Under the pieces are notes generated by a model. That model made no database searches. It saw nothing but the letters and a program-made list of their open reading frames with translations, and was not told the origin of the DNA. A DNA stretch of 64,000 nt from the NCBI GenBank assembly GCA_946480715.1, contig CAMLKK010000001.1:149108-213107 (forward strand), in the 5' to 3' direction. The position numbers were made by a program, and so were the translations under genes. This document shows, one piece after another, positions 45,870 through 54,919 of this stretch; the stretch's first letter is position 1; every line of letters starts with the position of its first letter. The DNA is from an uncultured Bacteriovorax sp. (GTDB taxonomy: Bacteria; Bdellovibrionota; Bacteriovoracia; Bacteriovoracales; Bacteriovoracaceae).

Positions 45870-46745
45870 ATGAAAAATGTACGTATCTGTGTGTTAAATT
45901 ACCAACAGCAAAATGTAAAAAGTTTTGAAGAATGGTCCGAGACCATTATTAGTTTTATCGATGTAGCTTCAGAAAACAATTGCGATTTTATTCTTTTTCC
46001 AGAGTTTGTGACACTTCCACTTTTGAGCTTAGAAAAAAATAAATTAAATGCAGATGATTCCTTAAAAAAGTTAGCGAGCTATTCGGAAAAATTTCTGGCC
46101 ATGATGAAGCATGAAGCCGTTCAGAAGAAAATCAATATTGTAGGTGGAACTCATTTGATGATTGATGAACAAGGCGATGTTAAAAATGTCTGCCATCTTT
46201 TCACCAGACAAGGGAACATTTTTAGACAAGAAAAAATTCATCCCACACCAAATGAGCAAAATTCATGGAAAGTGAAAGGTGGCGATGAAGTAAAAGTGTT
46301 CGATACAGATTGCGGTAAAATAGGAATCCAAATTTGTTACGACAGTGAGTTTCCTGAACTTTCAAGAAAACAAATTGATGAAGGAGCACAAATTCTCTTC
46401 GTTCCCTATTCCACAGACACTCGACATGGTCATTTACGAGTGAGAATTTGCTCTCAAGCGCGCACAATAGAAAATCAATGCTTCGTTGCTCTCTCTGGCA
46501 ATATTGGACATTTAAAAAATGTCTATAATGCAGATATTAGTTATGCTCAAAGCTGTATCTTAACACCTTCTGATTTTTGCTTCGATCGTGATGGCATTGC
46601 GGCCGACACAGAAGCGAATTGTTCAATGGTGGCCATTGCTGATTTAGATTTAGATAAATTGAATTTTGCACGTACTAAAGGCAGTGTTCAAAACCTCAAA
46701 GATCGTCGTCATGATCTCTATCAGGTCAATTGGTCAAAAAAATAA
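45870..46745 (+). CDS. Nitrilase-family carbon-nitrogen hydrolase
   Basis: The Glu-Lys-Cys catalytic triad is visible: Glu45 in LFPEFVTLP, Lys122 in RQEKIHPTPNE, and Cys156 in GIQICYDSEFPE. The 291-residue protein resembles aliphatic amidase or omega-amidase-like members; in some relatives this domain follows a GNAT acetyltransferase, which is absent here. The substrate is unknown. The plus-strand gene ends next to the convergent cupin gene with no spacer. Confidence 0.85.
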   Translation: MKNVRICVLNYQQQNVKSFEEWSETIISFIDVASENNCDFILFPEFVTLPLLSLEKNKLNADDSLKKLASYSEKFLAMMKHEAVQKKINIVGGTHLMIDEQGDVKNVCHLFTRQGNIFRQEKIHPTPNEQNSWKVKGGDEVKVFDTDCGKIGIQICYDSEFPELSRKQIDEGAQILFVPYSTDTRHGHLRVRICSQARTIENQCFVALSGNIGHLKNVYNADISYAQSCILTPSDFCFDRDGIAADTEANCSMVAIADLDLDKLNFARTKGSVQNLKDRRHDLYQVNWSKK

Positions 46746-47660
46746 TTATTTATTGCTTCGACCTTTAATATGTTTAATGAATGATTTTACAAAATCTTCA
46801 TCAGTCATTTTTTCATTAAGATCTTTTAATGATTTCGTAAGGGCCTTTGTATAAAACTCGATTTCCGCTTTTTCACTTTCAAATTTTTTGTGAACTGGAA
46901 GTCTCGTTCGCCAGAAAATATCTTTAGCAAAATGTTGAGGAAGATAACTTAAAATATCTATTGCTGAACTCGGCATCAATCCGATTGAAATGTGCATGGA
47001 TTCTGCTTTTGTCTTCGCTACATGCCACCAACCTGATGGAATGTAGAGAAAATCACCTGCTTCAAGTGTGACATTAAGTTCAATGTTTGTTTTTTCTCTT
47101 TCAAATCCCATATCTTTTGGAATGTGGGCCATTACAGGATTGGGATGAATGGAATTGGGTCTAATGGTGTAGTGCTTACTACCTTTAGTCTGAATGATAA
47201 AAACTTCTTCTATATCGTAATGCCATCCGAAAGCATTGTTATTGGCGGGTGTGCAATAAAGCTGGATATCTACTGGTGTGTGAAACGAATGTGAAAAATC
47301 ATCGGCCAGTGCTTTTAATTTAGTATGAGAGAGTTCGGCATATCTTAATAAAAGCGTATGACCAAGCTGATGATGCTTGATGGCCTCTGGATAACTTAGA
47401 TCAACATAATCTTTGATCACTCGGCCTTCCTGCACAATTCTCAACTTTGATTTTTTAGCGGCCAGCACCTCTTCAACCACTGGCCAGGACAAAAGCGATG
47501 TCAGTTCCGAACCACCATGAGGCATTGAAAAAGGCATCTTGCAAAAATGTTTTTCAAGAAAATCTTCAAGAGGAACTTCTTTCAAAAGCTGTTTTAAAAT
47601 TTTCAATGATTGACCTTGTTGTGAGCGGATTGCGTTTATTGCACTCATCATAATTCGCAT
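46746..47660 (-). CDS. JmjC/cupin-4 family Fe(II)/2-oxoglutarate oxygenase
   Basis: The 304 residues contain the metal-binding facial triad His147-x-Asp149 (FGWHYDIEEVF) and His213 (FLYIPSGWWHVA). KGSKHYTIRPNS supplies the 2-oxoglutarate-binding strand. The C-terminal helical region resembles the dimerisation/winged segment of ribosomal oxygenases such as RoxA/YcfD. A protein-hydroxylase role, for example on a ribosomal protein, is inference from the family. Three in-frame Met codons (1, 4, 5) leave the exact start open. Confidence 0.78.
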   Translation of the reverse strand: MRIMMSAINAIRSQQGQSLKILKQLLKEVPLEDFLEKHFCKMPFSMPHGGSELTSLLSWPVVEEVLAAKKSKLRIVQEGRVIKDYVDLSYPEAIKHHQLGHTLLLRYAELSHTKLKALADDFSHSFHTPVDIQLYCTPANNNAFGWHYDIEEVFIIQTKGSKHYTIRPNSIHPNPVMAHIPKDMGFEREKTNIELNVTLEAGDFLYIPSGWWHVAKTKAESMHISIGLMPSSAIDILSYLPQHFAKDIFWRTRLPVHKKFESEKAEIEFYTKALTKSLKDLNEKMTDEDFVKSFIKHIKGRSNK

Positions 47661-47745
47661 GGGGCATTTTTTCTAGAGCATTGAGTGTGATTGGTGAAAA
47701 ACATCCAATGAATATCGAAGGAATATTAAGAAAGGCCTAAAACAG

Positions 47746-47762
47746 TTGGCATAGAACTGGCA
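47746..47762 (+). promoter_or_regulatory. Putative sigma-54 promoter of the cyanophycin operon
   Basis: TTGGCATAGAACTGGCA matches the -24/-12 consensus TTGGCACGN4TTGCA at the invariant GG and GC, which are exactly 10 bases apart. It lies 43 bases upstream of the cphA start. RpoN control would fit a nitrogen-storage operon. Confidence 0.5.
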
Positions 47763-47804
47763 AATGCCACATCGTTTTTCAACGTTATGAGAAACGGGAG
47801 CGTC

Positions 47805-50510
47805 ATGAAAATCCAGAGCATTAGAACGATCGCTGGTCCAAACATTTATCACAATAGACCTGTCCTTATTATGACACTTGAGCTTGAAGATCTCACAGAT
47901 CGCTCAAGTGAAAGTATTCCAAATTTTACACAAAATCTCACTGCATTACTTCCTGGGCTTCATGAACATCGTTGTTCTCCGGGTTATGTTGGTGGATTTG
48001 TCGAGCGTCTTCATAAGGGAACTTATTTCGCTCACATTGTTGAACACATCGCCCTTGAACTTTCTGAACTTGTTGGCATTGGTGTGGGGTACGGAAAATC
48101 TATCTACGGTAATGCACCAGGAATTTATCAAGTCATCATTCGATATAAAAACGAAGAAGGGATGATTGAGGTATTAAAAGCGGCCGTGAAACTTGCCGAT
48201 GCTATTGCACATGGTGAAACATTCGATTTAGAAGGTGCAATCATCACCATTAAAAATAAAATTAGAAAAAATGAATTGGGACCAAGCACGCAGGCGATAT
48301 TAAAAGCGGCCATCATGCGGAACATCCCTTGGAAGAGGCTCAATGAATTTAATCTCGTTCAGCTTGGATATGGAAAGTATCGCAAGTTTATTCAGGCCAC
48401 AACGAGTTCTCTCACTAGCGATATTGCTGTAGATATTGCTCAAAATAAAGATCTGACGAAAAACTTTTTGCGTGAAGGTGCAATCAGAGTTCCTTATGGA
48501 AAAGTTGTAAGAAGTCTCGAAGAAGCTATTGAAGCTTTTAATGAAATTGGTGAAGCTGTTGTTGTAAAACCATATGATGGCAATCACGGTCGGGGCGTTT
48601 CAATCAATCTCAAAACAAAAGAAGAAGTCGCGGCCGCATTTGAAATTGCCCATTCGCAATCGGACGCTGTTTTAGTCGAAGAATTCTTTAAAGGACTCGA
48701 TTACAGAATCATCGTTGTCGGTGGCAAAATGATTGCGGCCGCTTGGCGAGAAGCTGCGCATGTAACAGGAGATGGCATTCATAATTTAGCTGAACTTGTT
48801 GCGCTAGAAAATATGAATCCGATGCGTGGAGAAGGACATGAGAAACCATTAACAAAAATTTCATTTGATCCTTCTAACGAATCGCTTCTTAAGAAAAATC
48901 AAATAAGTCTCGAGATGATTCCACTTAAAGGACAGAAAATATATCTGCGGGAAACCGCAAATCTTTCTACAGGCGGAACTGCCACAGATGTAACTGATCA
49001 AGTTCATCCTGAAGTTAAACTCCTATGCGAAAGAGCAGCTAAGATTATTGGTTTAGATATTTGTGGAATCGATCTTATTATGGAAGATATTTCTAAACCG
49101 CTTGCTGGGCAAATTGGTGGTGTCATTGAAGTGAATGCCGGGCCAGGTATTCGCATGCATCACTATCCAAATAATGGAGAAGCTCGAGATGTCGGTGGCG
49201 CTATCATTGATTTCATGTATCCTGGCCACCACAATGGACGCATTCCTATCATTTCCGTAACGGGCACAAATGGTAAAACGACTGTCACAAGATTAATCAG
49301 TCATATTGTCACGCAAACAGGGATGACCGTTGGTAGTACGACGACAGATGGTATCTACATTAACAATAAATTAGTGACTGAAGGGGATACAACCGGTCCA
49401 ATATCAGCACAGAATATTCTCTTTGATCCATCCGTTGAATTCGCAGTCTTCGAAACCGCGCGTGGTGGTCTCGTTAAAAGAGGGCTTGGTTACGATTGGT
49501 CAGATGTAGGAATAATAACAAACGTGGCCGCTGACCATCTTGGACAAGATGGAATTAATTCAATTGAAGATGTCGTGAGAATTAAATCATTGGTCGTCGA
49601 GCGAGTGCGAAAAGGCGGAACTGTTATTTTGAATGCTGATTGTCCGGAGCTTGTAGCGTTGGCAAAAAATCCTCAAATGGAGCTGGATCAAAAACAAGTT
49701 ATTTTTTATTCCATCAAAGAAAATTCTCCCATTATCAGTGAGCATATTGCTCAAGGGAAAACAGCTTTTTATTTAAAAGATAATCGCATTTATCAGTCCT
49801 ATGAAGGCCTGGAGCGCTTTATTGTCGAGGCCCATGAAATCCCAATGACGATTCATGGTTCAGCACTTTTTAACGTAAGCAATGCGCTTGCAGGTTTAGC
49901 GGCCTGCAAAGCAGTTGGACTTCCATACACTGTTATTTTAGAAGGCATAAAAACTTTCGATCTTAACGATAACAATCCTGGACGCACAAATATTTATCAG
50001 TTCAACGATAGCTTTGTCCTTCTCGATTATGCTCATAATCCTGATGCTCTCCTTAATATTGGAGAGATGATTGCGAAATGGGATGTCTCATCTTTGACAG
50101 GAGTCATCGCTGTTCCAGGTGATCGAGCAGATGAGCTGATTAAAATGTCAGGTGTCGCTGCTGCACATGTTTTCGAAAAAATAATCATTCGTGAAGATGA
50201 AGACCTGCGTGGAAGAAAAACAGGTGAAGCAGCACAACTCATCCTTTCTGGCATCCTTAACGAAAACACGAATGTCCCATGCACTATCGTCACTGATCCA
50301 ATGGAAGCCTTAGCTAAAGCACTCACAGATGCAAAAACAAATGAAGTCGTGGCCTATTTTTATGAGGATTTCCAAAAAAGTGAAAACCTTCTTTTACAGA
50401 TGGGAGCGAAGAAGATTTCTCCTGCTCAACTCGCACAAAAAAATTATCGACACTATACCCGCCATTACAATGGTGAATATCAAGGGGAACAGGGATGGCA
50501 TCAGCATTAA
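47805..50510 (+). CDS. cphA: Cyanophycin synthetase
   Basis: CphA polymerises Asp and Arg into the nitrogen-storage polymer cyanophycin, using ATP. The start at ATG 47805 follows GGGAG and gives the conserved opening MKIQSIRTIAGPNIYHNRPV. The N-terminal domain (about 1-160) is followed by an ATP-grasp domain (about 190-470, VVVKPYDGNHGRGVSINL; GVIEVNAGPGIRMHHYP) that adds Asp. A Mur-ligase-like domain follows (from 480; P-loop VTGTNGKTTVTR with Lys491; LLDYAHNPDALLNI) that adds Arg. All three domains are intact and the length (901) is typical. It overlaps iadA by 16 bases. Confidence 0.97.
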   Translation: MKIQSIRTIAGPNIYHNRPVLIMTLELEDLTDRSSESIPNFTQNLTALLPGLHEHRCSPGYVGGFVERLHKGTYFAHIVEHIALELSELVGIGVGYGKSIYGNAPGIYQVIIRYKNEEGMIEVLKAAVKLADAIAHGETFDLEGAIITIKNKIRKNELGPSTQAILKAAIMRNIPWKRLNEFNLVQLGYGKYRKFIQATTSSLTSDIAVDIAQNKDLTKNFLREGAIRVPYGKVVRSLEEAIEAFNEIGEAVVVKPYDGNHGRGVSINLKTKEEVAAAFEIAHSQSDAVLVEEFFKGLDYRIIVVGGKMIAAAWREAAHVTGDGIHNLAELVALENMNPMRGEGHEKPLTKISFDPSNESLLKKNQISLEMIPLKGQKIYLRETANLSTGGTATDVTDQVHPEVKLLCERAAKIIGLDICGIDLIMEDISKPLAGQIGGVIEVNAGPGIRMHHYPNNGEARDVGGAIIDFMYPGHHNGRIPIISVTGTNGKTTVTRLISHIVTQTGMTVGSTTTDGIYINNKLVTEGDTTGPISAQNILFDPSVEFAVFETARGGLVKRGLGYDWSDVGIITNVAADHLGQDGINSIEDVVRIKSLVVERVRKGGTVILNADCPELVALAKNPQMELDQKQVIFYSIKENSPIISEHIAQGKTAFYLKDNRIYQSYEGLERFIVEAHEIPMTIHGSALFNVSNALAGLAACKAVGLPYTVILEGIKTFDLNDNNPGRTNIYQFNDSFVLLDYAHNPDALLNIGEMIAKWDVSSLTGVIAVPGDRADELIKMSGVAAAHVFEKIIIREDEDLRGRKTGEAAQLILSGILNENTNVPCTIVTDPMEALAKALTDAKTNEVVAYFYEDFQKSENLLLQMGAKKISPAQLAQKNYRHYTRHYNGEYQGEQGWHQH

Positions 50511-51685
50511 TTATTCATAATGTGCAGGTCTACGAACCTCGACCAATTGGTGTCATGGATGTTCTTTGTATAAAAGGGACGGTCATAAAAATTTCTCCCG
50601 AGAGGATTGAGGCGGATCCGTTGCGGGATCTTGGATTGAAAGTTGAAGAAATAGATGGGCAGGGAAGAATTTTAACTCCCGGTTTAATTGATCCTCATGA
50701 ACATATTATTGGAGGAAGTGGTGAAGAGGGTTTTGCTTCCCGCTCACCCGAAATCGGACTGAATGAAATTGTTCGTGGAGGAATCACAACTGTTGTTGGT
50801 TGTCTAGGTGTCGATACCTATACGCGAAACATGCCTTCCTTACTTGCTCAATGTAAAGTCTATAACGAAGAAGGAATAACATCCTATATCTATACCGGTG
50901 GATATAATTCACCACCAGTTACTCTCACAGGTGAAGTTTTAACAGATATGATTCTCGTTCGCGAAGTGATTGGCGCAGGAGAAATTGCAATTTCCGATAT
51001 GAGAAGCTGTAAAGCTTCAAATAGAGAAATAGCTAAAATTGTTTCTCAGGCGTACAACGGCGGTATCCTCACAGGGAAAGCAGGTGTCACACATTTACAT
51101 ATGGGTGATGCTAATTCTTATTTTGATCCCGTCATGCAAATGCTGGAAGAATACGATTTAGATATCGAATCATTGTATCCCACGCACGTTGAAAGAAATG
51201 AAAAACTTTTAAAACAAGCAATTGAAGCGACTAAAAAAGGAATGACTGTAGACTTCGATGTCGGAGAAGATGATTTTGATATTCATTTGAAAACGTTCAT
51301 CAAATACAACGGTGACATGTCAAAGCTTACAATCTCATCTGATGCTTCATTCGTTTCTCCATGTGTAGTTTATGAACAAATGAGAAAAGTCATGCGAGTT
51401 TTAAATCTTAAACTCGAACAAGTACTTCCACTCGCTACAACGAACACCGCGAGAGTTTTAAATTTAAAACCGAAAGGACACATTGGAATCGATTGTGATG
51501 CTGATTTCAACATTATTGATCCCGCAACATTAGAATTGAACTACGTCATTGCAAAAGGTGAAGTATTCATGCGGGAAAAAAGTTTATGTCATCAATCTAA
51601 ATGTTTAGTTAACTCTAACCGGGTCATAGAAAGATATGGGCAAAAAAAAGTTTCAGGGCAGACTGATCATAATAGGCGGCCATGA
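50495..51685 (+). CDS. iadA: Isoaspartyl (beta-aspartyl) dipeptidase
   Basis: It hydrolyses beta-Asp dipeptides; here the natural substrate is probably beta-Asp-Arg released from cyanophycin. The amidohydrolase metal motif is DPHEHIIGG (His68, His70). GEIAISDMRSC has a Glu near the position where E. coli IadA has a carboxylated Lys; GVTHLHMGD and SSDASFV complete the site. The length (396) matches the family. The gene begins inside the end of cphA and overlaps cphB by 50 bases. The last 30 residues, within that overlap, look unconstrained. Confidence 0.92.
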   Translation: MASALIIHNVQVYEPRPIGVMDVLCIKGTVIKISPERIEADPLRDLGLKVEEIDGQGRILTPGLIDPHEHIIGGSGEEGFASRSPEIGLNEIVRGGITTVVGCLGVDTYTRNMPSLLAQCKVYNEEGITSYIYTGGYNSPPVTLTGEVLTDMILVREVIGAGEIAISDMRSCKASNREIAKIVSQAYNGGILTGKAGVTHLHMGDANSYFDPVMQMLEEYDLDIESLYPTHVERNEKLLKQAIEATKKGMTVDFDVGEDDFDIHLKTFIKYNGDMSKLTISSDASFVSPCVVYEQMRKVMRVLNLKLEQVLPLATTNTARVLNLKPKGHIGIDCDADFNIIDPATLELNYVIAKGEVFMREKSLCHQSKCLVNSNRVIERYGQKKVSGQTDHNRRP

Positions 51686-52457
51686 GGATAAAGAAAACGG
51701 AAGTGAAATTCTCACCAAGGTCGCCGAAGATGTTGGAAATGGAAAACTCTGCATTGTTACAGTAGCTTCTACTGTTGGTGATGAACTCTGGGAAACATAT
51801 CGACGAGTTTTCAAAGAACTTGGTGTTAAGAAATTGAGTCATCTCGATGTCGTTCATCGTCAAGAGTCTGTTGATCATAAGGCCTACAATGCTGTGAAGG
51901 ATGCCACTGCTGTTTTTTTTACAGGTGGAGATCAATTAAAAATCACCAGCGAACTGGGGGGAACACTTATCCTTGATCGAATCATTGATATTTATAAAAA
52001 AGGCGGCATCATCGCTGGAACATCAGCAGGAGCATCTGTTATGGGTGAAACAATGATGGTTCAAGGTAAGTCCGATGCTTCATTTAGAATTGGCTCTTCT
52101 CTTAAAATGTCTCCTGGACTTGGACTTGCTTCCAATATGCTTATCGACCAGCACTTCGCTGAGCGAGGACGCATTGGTCGTCTGTTAGGAGCAACAGCAC
52201 ACAATCCAAAATATTTGGGAATTGGAATTGATGAAGATACGGCAATAGTCCTGGAAGATAGAGTAGGTTTCAATGTGATGGGGTCAGGGGCCGTTTATGT
52301 TCTTGATGCTCATGAGGCCAATGGATGTAATATTTCAGAGGCAGATGAAGATGCAACACTTTCGATTTTTAACGTTAAATTGCATCTGCTGGTTAAAGGT
52401 GATCAATACGATATCCTTCATCGAAAACCAATAAAAGGAAATGAAGGCCATCATTAG
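51636..52457 (+). CDS. cphB: Cyanophycinase
   Basis: CphB is an exo-acting serine peptidase that releases beta-Asp-Arg from cyanophycin. The 273 residues have the S51-like fold; the nucleophile is Ser130 in AGTSAGASVMGETM. The opening LIIIGGHEDKENGS and FFTGGDQLKITSELGGT are characteristic, and HFAERGRIGRLLGA lies in the C-terminal half. No signal peptide is present, so it is the intracellular type that mobilises the cell's own polymer. The start overlaps iadA by 50 bases, with GAAAGAT as ribosome-binding site. Confidence 0.96.
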   Translation: MGKKKFQGRLIIIGGHEDKENGSEILTKVAEDVGNGKLCIVTVASTVGDELWETYRRVFKELGVKKLSHLDVVHRQESVDHKAYNAVKDATAVFFTGGDQLKITSELGGTLILDRIIDIYKKGGIIAGTSAGASVMGETMMVQGKSDASFRIGSSLKMSPGLGLASNMLIDQHFAERGRIGRLLGATAHNPKYLGIGIDEDTAIVLEDRVGFNVMGSGAVYVLDAHEANGCNISEADEDATLSIFNVKLHLLVKGDQYDILHRKPIKGNEGHH

Positions 52458-53773
52458 AACATCGGTTTTTGTTCGCACTTATGATAAGTGTTGAAACGTT
52501 CGCGTTCACCCGGTGTCGCTGAAACCAAAAACTCGCGAAGCATTTTTCCTTCCTGCATTTGACGAAGGTGATAATCAAACTTGCTCATCATTTCCGAATG
52601 ACGAAGAGACATCATTTGCCACTCTTCTTCTACTTCAGGATACTTTTCGCGAGGATAAAGTTTTTTCTTTTCAATAAATTCTGCTTTTTCTTTTGCAACT
52701 TGTGCAAGCATTGAATTTAAATCTTTTTGATGAGTACGCAGCCAATTGCGTGAAGCTTCAGTATATTCTTTATAGGGTGAAGGTAACAGTTCAGATGATT
52801 CTTCCATAAGCGCCTGGTAGACAGGGGCAAGACCATTCAAAAATTTTCCAAAAGGATCAGAGAGTTTTGTCTGACAACTAGGAGCGAGTTGCACCTGAAT
52901 AGTCTGGGTAATCTCTTCTTTAGTAGTGGATAAAAATTTTTCTAAGGCATCTTTATCTTTCCAGTTGATGATTGCAATTCTTTGCTCAAGATCAGAATGA
53001 GCAAGCGGTATCGGCAATTTCTTTTTTTGAAGAACACGATAGACGAATGTCATCGACGTAGTCATTCCTGGCGCTCTTTTCAGATTTCCCAGATCACCTT
53101 TGCGTCCATTTAGATGAAAATCCGTTAAACTTGGAGCTCTACCATTTTTTTTCTTGAATGCATTCGCATAATCCAGTCCTAAAACTCCGTAAGGACCGCG
53201 CACGCTTCCATTGGGAAGTCTCTCCAATTCGTGGAGGTTCATCGACATTAGCTCCGGCATAGTAGATGAACTCGAACAAACATCAAAATGATCTTCCATT
53301 TTATTGGCGAGAAGAGCATCGTTCATTCCAGGATAACAAGTGTTCACATGAAATGTGAGATGTGATCCTTTGGGAATTGTATTTTTTAAATTGGTAAAAA
53401 AATCATGATAGGAAATGAATTGTCCCATTCCCGTTGTGAGCCAAGATCCATTAATGTTGCGCATGTCAGGTGGGGCGCCATGATCTGTTAAGGCAAAATG
53501 AAATTTAGTACCTGGTTTATATTTTTTTAATTTGGCGAGATGTTTTTTGAAATCTTCAGGAGAGTCATTCGATGTCGCGATGATATCGCATCCTGTTTTT
53601 CTGGCCTGCTCTTTTACACCTGCATCCACACTAATAGAAATATCGGTGACGATCTTTGGAAGCAATGTCATCCAGTCTTTAGCTCCACCCATGACAAAAA
53701 ATACACAGTCGTCTTTAGCAAATGACATTGTGGAAAAAACGCACAAACTCACAAAAAATATTTTTTTATTCAT
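52454..53773 (-). CDS. Exported clan-CD (caspase/legumain-like) cysteine peptidase candidate
   Basis: The product has a signal peptide (MNKKIFFVSLCVFSTMSFA) and a domain with the clan CD layout. His98 follows a hydrophobic strand (FHFALTDHGAPPDM), and Cys146 follows another (LTFHVNTCYPGMND), matching the strand-HG and strand-x-Cys dyad of caspases, legumain and clostripain. DDCVFFVMGGAKDW at the mature N-terminus fits the first strand, near a Cys that could be a disulfide partner. The C-terminal 180 residues are helical and charged, and unrecognised. Overlaps the next gene upstream by 8 bases. The catalytic role is inferred from the dyad only. Confidence 0.6.
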   Translation of the reverse strand: MNKKIFFVSLCVFSTMSFAKDDCVFFVMGGAKDWMTLLPKIVTDISISVDAGVKEQARKTGCDIIATSNDSPEDFKKHLAKLKKYKPGTKFHFALTDHGAPPDMRNINGSWLTTGMGQFISYHDFFTNLKNTIPKGSHLTFHVNTCYPGMNDALLANKMEDHFDVCSSSSTMPELMSMNLHELERLPNGSVRGPYGVLGLDYANAFKKKNGRAPSLTDFHLNGRKGDLGNLKRAPGMTTSMTFVYRVLQKKKLPIPLAHSDLEQRIAIINWKDKDALEKFLSTTKEEITQTIQVQLAPSCQTKLSDPFGKFLNGLAPVYQALMEESSELLPSPYKEYTEASRNWLRTHQKDLNSMLAQVAKEKAEFIEKKKLYPREKYPEVEEEWQMMSLRHSEMMSKFDYHLRQMQEGKMLREFLVSATPGERERFNTYHKCEQKPMF

Positions 53774-54143
53774 CTGCTTTGCACGCCTCTAGTTTACTGT
53801 CGGGATGGGTGTTGTCGGCACGAGAAGAAAGTATTGAAGTCTCTTCCCACGGTTCAAGCATCTTAATTTTTTTTACAAGTTCACCTTTGCAGGTGAGATG
53901 GCAGTCAGCGAGTATTTTAAAGCATAGTGAATATTTAACTAGATGTTGGAATTCATTTTTGTCGACATTAAAAAAAATGACTTCTTCGTTTGCAGAACCT
54001 TCGTTTACTTTGAACAATGATTTTCCTTCATGAACAATCCATCTTCCGTCTGCTCTGTAGTATCTCCCTGATTTAAAGGAAGGCATAAAGGCGGCCAGAG
54101 CGCACGTCGTGAAAAGAATGAAGAGGGTGGCCACTTTAACCAT
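53766..54143 (-). CDS. Small exported protein of unknown function
   Basis: The product has a signal peptide (MVKVATLFILFTTCALAAF) and about 107 mature residues with a beta-rich pattern (GRYYRADGRWIVHEGKSLFK). Two cysteines in YSLCFKILADCHLTC and a further one near the end may form disulfides. No family recognised. It overlaps the caspase-like gene by 8 bases, so it could be a cognate inhibitor or chaperone; this is speculation from the coupling. Confidence 0.6.
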   Translation of the reverse strand: MVKVATLFILFTTCALAAFMPSFKSGRYYRADGRWIVHEGKSLFKVNEGSANEEVIFFNVDKNEFQHLVKYSLCFKILADCHLTCKGELVKKIKMLEPWEETSILSSRADNTHPDSKLEACKADE

Positions 54144-54161
54144 GATCCCTTTTCGGAATGT

Positions 54162-54611
54162 TTACTTACAGAATTGAGGTGATTTTCGCTCAAAGCTCTT
54201 CTCGCATTGAGAGATCCACTGGCCATTTACATAGTGGGCATAACCATAAAACCAGACAATATTCTGGGTTTCAGGTCTTATTTCAACTTCATTGGCGTAA
54301 ACTTCTGGGATCAGGCCATCGATTTCAAAGCACCATCCATAGGCCATCATTTCGGTATCACTAATCACTTCCATCGCGTCTAGGCCATTAGGTGAATTAA
54401 AAACTCGGCTAAGGCCTAAAATGCTCCCCTCAAAAGGAATCCCTTTAGATTGCAGGAGTTCGATCGTTTCACCACCAACATGGAGGCCAGGACCATATGT
54501 TCTTTGGACTGCGAGAAGAGGGACGTCCGAGCAAGGGCCAATAAAGGACATTTCATAGGCCTCTACGTTTAATGTTAAAGCTGTGAAAATTAATGCGAGG
54601 ATCGATTTCAT
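54162..54611 (-). CDS. Exported protein, DUF4430-like
   Basis: A signal peptide (MKSILALIFTALTLNVEA) precedes about 131 residues. The segment GGETIELLQSKGIPFEGSIL followed by AYGWCFEIDGLIPEVYANEV and IVWFYGYAHYVNGQW follows the pattern of DUF4430/transcobalamin-like beta domains. Four cysteines (GPCSD, GWCFE, SQCEK, FCK) may form two disulfides. It is separated from the next gene by 18 bases and lies on the same strand as the caspase-like gene. Confidence 0.62.
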   Translation of the reverse strand: MKSILALIFTALTLNVEAYEMSFIGPCSDVPLLAVQRTYGPGLHVGGETIELLQSKGIPFEGSILGLSRVFNSPNGLDAMEVISDTEMMAYGWCFEIDGLIPEVYANEVEIRPETQNIVWFYGYAHYVNGQWISQCEKSFERKSPQFCK

Positions 54612-54635
54612 CGTTGACCACCAGGAAAAAAAGGC

Positions 54636-54668
54636 AAAAAAAAACCTCGTGGGTTAAACGAGGTTTTT
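54636..54668 (-). terminator. Terminator downstream of tRNA-Phe
   Basis: On the minus strand AAAAACCTCGT pairs with ACGAGGTTTTT around a 7-base loop and runs into a longer T run. It lies about 13 bases after the tRNA 3' end. Confidence 0.8.
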
Positions 54669-54680
54669 AAAGTACCAAGA

Positions 54681-54756
54681 TGGTGCCCAGGGACGGAATC
54701 GAACCGCCGACACAGGGATTTTCAGTCCCTTGCTCTACCGACTGAGCTACCTGGGC
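54681..54756 (-). tRNA. tRNA-Phe(GAA)
   Basis: On the minus strand the sequence starts GCCCAGGTAGCTCAG and ends CCTGGGCACCA. The acceptor stem GCCCAGG/CCTGGGC is perfect, the anticodon loop is CTGAAAA (anticodon GAA), and the T loop is GTTCGATTC. It is 76 bases long, with CCA encoded. Confidence 0.97.
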
Positions 54757-54919
54757 AAGACCATTTTTTGGAATCTAAAAATTAATGGATTGCACTTTCT
54801 TCGTCAATTATTTTCTCATTTTTTTTACACTGTAATGTTTTCAACACTCACCCCTAAACATAGGACTGTGATATTTTCTCAAAACTTTAACGCCTTTCGC
54901 AGATTAAGGGAGAAACCAC

